A stretch of DNA of 64,000 nt. Origin: Actinophytocola sp044466355 (lineage in GTDB: Bacteria > Actinomycetota > Actinomycetes > Mycobacteriales > Pseudonocardiaceae). A program made the translations under genes and the position numbers. Positions 60,144-64,000 of this stretch are shown here, one piece after another. Under the pieces are notes generated by a model that did no database searches, was not told where the DNA came from, and worked only from the letters and a program-made list of their open reading frames with translations. The DNA lies in the NCBI RefSeq assembly GCF_044466355.1, contig NZ_JBITMQ010000002.1, positions 310,001-374,000 on the forward strand, given 5' to 3'. Numbering within the stretch: position 1 is the first letter of the stretch; every line of letters begins with the position of its first letter.

Positions 60144-61135
60144 CCACGGCGACCCGTGCCAAGCAGCTCGGTTTCCTGCAGGCCATCAACCGCGCGCAGA
60201 CCGAGGAGATGGCCCGCGACGAGCGGGTGATCCTGATGGGGCAGGACCTGCGCGCCAACGTGTTCGGCGCGGCCGCGGGTGCGCTGGAGACATTCGGCCC
60301 GTCCCGGGTCCGTGACCTGCCGCTGGCCGAGGCCGGGTCGATCGGCGTGGCGGCCGGTGCCGCGATGGCCGGCCTGCGGCCGATCATCGACCTGACGGTG
60401 GCGAGCTTCGTGTTCGGCGCCATGGACCAGTTCGTGTCGCAGCTCGCGAAGGCGCGGTACATGTTCGGCGGGCAGGCGACGCTGCCGGTGGTCGTGCGGG
60501 CCGCGCTGTACTACCACGGTGGCACCGCCGGCCACCACGCCGACCGGCCGTACCCGATGTTCATGAACGTGCCGGGCCTGAAGATCATCCTCCCGTCGAC
60601 CGCGCCGGACCTGTTGGGCCTGCTGAAGTCCGCGATCCGCGACGACAACCCTGTGCTGTGCTTCGAGGACGCGAACCTGTGGGGCCGCAAGGGCCGCGGC
60701 CCGCTCCCCACAGCGGAGGACCACATCGTGCCGCTGGGGTCCGCGGCGGTGCGGCGTGCGGGCACGGACGTGACGATCGTGGGCATCGGACTGGGTGCGT
60801 TCCTGGCCGAGCAGGCGGCGTCCGAGCTGGCGGAGGATGGCATCAGCGCCGAGGTGATCGACCCGCGGACGCTGGTCCCGATGGACTGGCCGACGATCCT
60901 CGAGTCGGTCACGCGCACGGGCAGGCTCGTGGTGGTCGACCCGGCCAACCGCACGTGCAGCGCCGCGAGCGAGATCGCCGCCCACGTCACCGAGGAGTGC
61001 TTCAGCGCACTGCGTGGCCCGGTAGTCCGCGTCACGACGGACGACACGCACGTGCCGTTCAGCCCGGCGCTGGAGAAGCAGATCTACCCGAACAAGGACA
61101 AGGTCGTCGCGGCGGTGCGCCGCACGTTCGTCTGA
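60140..61135 (+). CDS. 2-oxoacid/acetoin dehydrogenase E1 component, beta subunit
   Basis: A 331-residue transketolase-like beta subunit. RVILMGQDLRANVFGAAAGAL, DLPLAEAGSIGVAAGAAMAGLRPI and the C-terminal EVIDPRTLVPMDWPTILESVTRTGRLVVVD are typical. ATG overlaps the alpha subunit stop (ATGA), which fits a fixed alpha2beta2 stoichiometry. No E2 acyltransferase or E3 gene follows within the window. Confidence 0.95.
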   Translation: MTTATRAKQLGFLQAINRAQTEEMARDERVILMGQDLRANVFGAAAGALETFGPSRVRDLPLAEAGSIGVAAGAAMAGLRPIIDLTVASFVFGAMDQFVSQLAKARYMFGGQATLPVVVRAALYYHGGTAGHHADRPYPMFMNVPGLKIILPSTAPDLLGLLKSAIRDDNPVLCFEDANLWGRKGRGPLPTAEDHIVPLGSAAVRRAGTDVTIVGIGLGAFLAEQAASELAEDGISAEVIDPRTLVPMDWPTILESVTRTGRLVVVDPANRTCSAASEIAAHVTEECFSALRGPVVRVTTDDTHVPFSPALEKQIYPNKDKVVAAVRRTFV

Positions 61136-61146
61136 AGGAGAACACG

Positions 61147-61389
61147 TTGGCACGACACGAGGTCAGGCTCCCCCAGCTGTCGATGGGCATGAGCGACGCC
61201 GAGATCGTCGACTGGTACGTCGAGGACGGCGAGGAGGTCGCCGAGGGCGCGGACCTGGTCGAGATCGAGGCGGAGAAGGCCCGGCAGGTGATCACCGCCC
61301 CGCAGTCGGGAGTGGTCCGGGAACTGCAGGGCGACAACGGCGACGTGCTGGAGGTGCGCGACCTGCTGTGCGTCATCGAGACCGCGTGA
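61147..61389 (+). CDS. Stand-alone lipoyl-domain protein
   Basis: An 80-residue protein that is only a lipoyl/biotinyl domain: VRLPQLSMGMSDAEIVDWYV, then the modified Lys in EIEAEKARQVITAP, ending in a second symmetric hairpin (LEVRDLLCVIE). TTG start with AAGGAG 7 nt upstream. Normally this domain is the N-terminus of an E2 protein; here the subunit-binding and catalytic domains are missing. It likely carries the acyl group from the E1 pair to an E2 encoded elsewhere. Confidence 0.88.
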   Translation: MARHEVRLPQLSMGMSDAEIVDWYVEDGEEVAEGADLVEIEAEKARQVITAPQSGVVRELQGDNGDVLEVRDLLCVIETA

Positions 61390-62113
61390 TCGCGGCGGCG
61401 GCCGCGCGGATCTCCTCGTCCTGGACGAACGTCCGCCAGCCACCGGAGTCCGCCAGCCTGCGCGGACTGCTCTCGACGGCACGCGCGACGGCGAGCACCG
61501 GCTCGGTCGCGGCTCCCATGTCGGCGAGGTAGCGCAACGCGGCACGCCGCACCGGGAGGACGTCGCCGTCGACGAGCGGCCGGACTTCGTCCGTCAGCAC
61601 CGCGCGCGCTTCGGCCGTGTCGCCGGTGACGCGCCACAACGCGTGCGCGGACTCGACCCGCACCCAGTCGTCACCGGACCTGATCAGCACGCGAAGGGTG
61701 TCCGTGGCCCGGGCGGCCGCCGGGCCGATCCCACCGAGCGCCTTCGCCGCCGCGCGCAGGTGGCGGGCCGGAAGAGCAACCGGTCGAGGACCGGCGCGGC
61801 GACGGTGGCCGCCGGACCCCACGCGCCGAGCACCGCGCACAGGTTCGACACGAGGTGCTGGTTCGGCTCGGTCTCCAGGCGGGTCACCACGGCGTCGAGG
61901 AGGACGCCTGCGTGGTCCGGCAAGGAGACGAGCACTCGTGCACGGCGGGCGACGACACCACGTGACCATCGCGTGGGAAGTGAGTCTCGACGGTGCCGAA
62001 GCCGAGGCCTGGCCCGGTCAATTGCTCGACCAGCCCGCCACGCAGCGCGGGTCGTGCAGGCGGGACAGCGCCCACACGGCCGCGTCGCCGACCCGGTCGA
62101 CGCCATCCCACAT
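61373..62113 (-). pseudogene. HEAT-repeat protein gene broken by three single-base deletions
   Basis: Four frame segments join into one plausible HEAT-repeat protein of about 247 residues: MWDGVDRVGDAAVWALSRLHD, then LVEQLTGPGLGFGTVETHF, then VLVSLPDHAGVLLDAVVTRLE and LCAVLGAWGPAATVAAPVLDRLL, then LRAAAKALGGIGPAAARATD to ALRYLADMGAATEPVLAVA. Each change of frame equals one missing base, near GGG or CCC runs at about 62036, 61940 and 61765. It is either decaying or affected by homopolymer sequencing errors. Function of the intact protein would be a scaffold. The 3' end overlaps the lipoyl gene by 17 bp. Confidence 0.7.
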
Positions 62114-62143
62114 GGCCGATCACTGTACGGTTAGCATGCGCGC

Positions 62144-62371
62144 GTGTTCAGAGTCGCGTTGCACAACGACCATGTGACCTGTTTCGAAGTTGTCGTGCAC
62201 TACCTGCAAACGCTGTGTTCCTTCTCGTTCGACGACGCGCTGGGTCTGACCAGGCGGATCGACCAGGACGGGACGGCGGACGTGGCGGAGCTGCCGGGAC
62301 GGGACGAGGCCGAGCAGCTCGCCGTCGCGTTCCAGCGCCGCGGCATTCACGCATCGGTGCGCACGGCGTGA
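62144..62371 (+). CDS. ClpS-like adaptor, divergent
   Basis: A 75-residue protein covering the ClpS core: FRVALHNDHVTCFEVVVHYLQ, then DDALGLTRRIDQDGTADVAEL and the final helix with EAEQLAVAFQRRG. In canonical ClpS, which delivers N-degron substrates to ClpAP/ClpCP, the pocket uses Asp-Asp and a His; here the second Asp is His10 and the pocket His is Asp40. The unstructured N-terminal extension is missing. The GTG start overlaps nothing upstream; its stop overlaps the DUF2017 gene (GTGA), the same gene order as the housekeeping clpS-DUF2017 locus of actinobacteria. Confidence 0.75.
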   Translation: MFRVALHNDHVTCFEVVVHYLQTLCSFSFDDALGLTRRIDQDGTADVAELPGRDEAEQLAVAFQRRGIHASVRTA

Positions 62372-62874
62372 CCGACGACGAGGTCCAGTACGGGATCACC
62401 GACGACTTCGACGCGGTCGCCGTCAGCGACGGGATCGCGGTGCGGATGACGGACAACGTGGCCGAGACGCTGACGGAGATGATGCGCCAACTGCTGCGCC
62501 TCCTGGAGGACGATCGGGTGGAGCCCCGCGGCCGGTTCCGCCGCGGCCGCTCACCGGAGGCGGTGCTGCGCGACATGTTCCCCGACGCCTACCGCGACCG
62601 TCGCGAGGCGCAGTCGTTCCGGCAGCGGCACGCGCGCGTCCTGCGGGACACCGCCGCGGTTCGGCGGGTTCGCGACCGGGTCGTCGCGGGCACCACGCAC
62701 GTCATCGACCAGGCGGAGATCGACGACTGGATCATCGCGCTCGGGCTGAGCCGGTTCCTGTTCGAGCGCAGGAACGCGCGGAAGACCAACGAACTGGGCT
62801 GCTGGATCAGCCACGTCCAGGCCATGCTGGCCGCCACCATCAACCCGAGGTTGACCGGCCTTCACCGGGACTAG
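62368..62874 (+). CDS. DUF2017-family protein (AosR-like)
   Basis: A 168-residue protein with DUF2017 features: ETLTEMMRQLLRLLED, the region MFPDAYRDRREAQSFRQRH, and the C-terminal DDWIIALGLSRFLFERRN. In mycobacteria the gene next to clpS encodes a member (AosR, a redox-responsive regulator); this copy sits in an unusual place within a catabolic region, so it is probably a paralogue. GTG start coupled to the clpS-like gene. Its end overlaps the convergent SDR gene by 4 bp. Confidence 0.75.
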   Translation: MTDDEVQYGITDDFDAVAVSDGIAVRMTDNVAETLTEMMRQLLRLLEDDRVEPRGRFRRGRSPEAVLRDMFPDAYRDRREAQSFRQRHARVLRDTAAVRRVRDRVVAGTTHVIDQAEIDDWIIALGLSRFLFERRNARKTNELGCWISHVQAMLAATINPRLTGLHRD

Positions 62875-63791
62875 CGCGGCGCCATGCGGAAGTCCGCCAG
62901 ATCCGGGTAGTTCGCCCGGATCAGGTCGATCTCGTCCATCGCGCAGCTCGGGACCGCCGCCACGCGTTCGTCGGCCGCCACCTCGGACAGGACCGCCGCG
63001 GCCGACTCGTCGTCCAGGCTCGGGTCGAAGTGGCCTTCCGTCGCGGCGAGCAGGAGGCGGGAGACGCGGCCGCCGCCCGCCGAGATCACCTCGCCGGTCA
63101 CCGTGGCCGACGGGTGCGCGAGTGCGAGCACGACCGCGGACACGAACGCCGGGTCGAGCTTGTCGTTCAGCCGCCCGTAGACGTCCGCCGCCATGCGGGA
63201 CTGGGCCACCGGGGCGATCGCGTTCACCCGCACGCCGTGCGCGGTGCCCTCCAGCGCGAGCACCCTGGTCAGGCCGACGACGCCCATCTTGCCCGCCGCG
63301 TACACGCTCGACCGCTGCTGCCCGAACACCCCGACCGCCGACGTCGTGTTCACCACCGCGCCGCCGCCCTGTGCGACGAAGTGCCGCCACGCGGGCAGCA
63401 GCAGGTGGAACGCGCCCAGCAGGTGCACCGACAACGACGCCTCGACGTCGGCGTACCTGACGTCCGTGAAGTGGTTCGTCCTGGCGATGCCGGCGTTGTT
63501 GACCAGCACGTCCAGCCTGCCGAACGCCGCGACCGCCTGCGCCACGACGGCCTCGCCGCCCGCCAGGGACGCCACACTCGCCTCCGCCGCCACCGCCTCT
63601 CCCCCGGCGGCACGGATCTCCTCGACGACCCGCCGTGCCGGGCTGTCGTCGTTGGCGACACCGTCGACGCCGACGCCGATGTCGTTCGCGACGACCCGGG
63701 CGCCGCGCGCGGCGAGGTCGAGTGCGTACCGCCTGCCGAGCCCGTTGCCCGCGCCCGTCACGATCGCGACCTGTCCGGTGAAGTCGAGCAT
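62871..63791 (-). CDS. SDR-family oxidoreductase, 17-beta-HSD4/MFE-like
   Basis: A 306-residue SDR resembling the dehydrogenase part of multifunctional enzyme type 2. VAIVTGAGNGLGRRYALDLAARGARVVANDIG binds NAD, NNAGI is intact, and the catalytic pair is SSVYAAGKMGVVGL (Tyr-x-x-x-Lys as Y-A-A-G-K). The extra 50-residue C-terminal tail fits this subgroup, which acts on 3-hydroxyacyl-CoA or hydroxysteroids. It lies 10 bp after the partial crotonase gene, same strand. Confidence 0.92.
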   Translation of the reverse strand: MLDFTGQVAIVTGAGNGLGRRYALDLAARGARVVANDIGVGVDGVANDDSPARRVVEEIRAAGGEAVAAEASVASLAGGEAVVAQAVAAFGRLDVLVNNAGIARTNHFTDVRYADVEASLSVHLLGAFHLLLPAWRHFVAQGGGAVVNTTSAVGVFGQQRSSVYAAGKMGVVGLTRVLALEGTAHGVRVNAIAPVAQSRMAADVYGRLNDKLDPAFVSAVVLALAHPSATVTGEVISAGGGRVSRLLLAATEGHFDPSLDDESAAAVLSEVAADERVAAVPSCAMDEIDLIRANYPDLADFRMAPR

Positions 63792-63801
63792 GTCGTCTCC
63801 T

Positions 63802-64000
63802 CTACCGTGCGCGCCGAGCCGTGAACTCCGCGAGGGACTGTTCCTCCAACGCCAGCCCGTACCCGAGGGCCTCGTCCGCCGCCGCCTTCAGATGGCGGTT
63901 GAGCACGGACTTCGTGCTCCGCAACGCGAACGGCGACAACGTCGCCCAGCGGGTGGCGAGCTCCCGCGCCGCTGACAGCGGGTCCGCGACCACCTCGTGC
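63802..64000 (-). CDS. Enoyl-CoA hydratase/isomerase, partial, 5' end off the right edge
   Basis: The visible 65 residues are the C-terminal helices of a crotonase: VADPLSAARELATRWATLSP, FALRSTKSVLNRHL and EALGYGLALEEQSLAEFT follow the family pattern after the active site. The catalytic region is outside the window. It is upstream of, and probably co-transcribed with, the SDR gene. Confidence 0.8.
   Translation of the reverse strand, partial: HEVVADPLSAARELATRWATLSPFALRSTKSVLNRHLKAAADEALGYGLALEEQSLAEFTARRAR

Overview
The window is high-GC actinobacterial DNA. Dense GTG/ATG starts, many 1-8 bp gene overlaps, an XRE-DUF397 pair, a furA-katG pair, F420/LLM-type oxidoreductases and a duplicated clpS-DUF2017 pair fit an actinomycete; Pseudonocardiaceae (Lentzea, Saccharothrix or Amycolatopsis-like) is an inference from overall feel, not from a marker gene. 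No rRNA, tRNA, CRISPR array, transposase or replication origin was seen.

Left part (1-10.5 kb): the 5' end of an adenylate-forming enzyme runs off the left edge, followed by about 700 bp of lower-GC non-coding DNA. A secreted phospholipase D-like protein is divergent from an operon of two unknown proteins, a Tat lipoprotein solute-binding protein, a LacI regulator, two ABC permeases and two ABC ATPases. Six copies of a LacI-type 10-mer sit in the divergent promoter, so the operon looks self-regulated and substrate-inducible.

Middle part (10.4-36.7 kb): mixed housekeeping and accessory genes. A small peptide gene (27 aa, C-terminus rich in Trp and Cys) precedes a TPR protein and a GNAT protein in one operon. 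Then come katG with its Fur-type repressor, a secreted HNH nuclease, a tandem-duplicated SGNH hydrolase, a secreted DUF5829-like protein, a cytosolic six-hairpin glycosidase, an ECF sigma factor with SnoaL tail, glutathione peroxidase, a DMT transporter, a WS/DGAT-like acyltransferase, a cyclase-family hydrolase, an XRE/DUF397 pair, an MmpL-type exporter, a HerA-like ATPase, an AI-2E-type transporter and an iron-box-controlled DUF1540 protein. Non-coding repeats at 1.2, 17.0 and 29.7-30.2 kb include a 129-nt hairpin.

Right part (36.8-64 kb): a large CoA-thioester catabolic island. One nine-gene minus-strand operon (46.4 to 36.8 kb) carries acyl-CoA dehydrogenases (one a fused double enzyme), a PaaK-type ligase, thiolase, hydroxyacyl-CoA dehydrogenase, a two-subunit CoA-transferase and a crotonase. 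A divergent plus-strand operon has two crotonases and an aldo/keto reductase. A second minus-strand operon (59.0 to 48.6 kb) has RibBA, flavin reductase, two luciferase-like monooxygenases, an SMP-30 lactonase, an acyl-CoA ligase (frameshifted), a TetR regulator, two SDRs, HMG-CoA lyase and a third LLM oxidoreductase. Divergent from it are 2-oxoacid dehydrogenase E1 alpha and beta genes plus a free lipoyl domain. The two divergent promoters share a palindromic motif. My reading is a pathway in which a cyclic ketone is oxidised by a reduced-flavin monooxygenase to a lactone, hydrolysed, activated with CoA and beta-oxidised, with its own flavin supply. A HEAT-repeat pseudogene, a second clpS-DUF2017 pair, an SDR and the end of another crotonase close the window.
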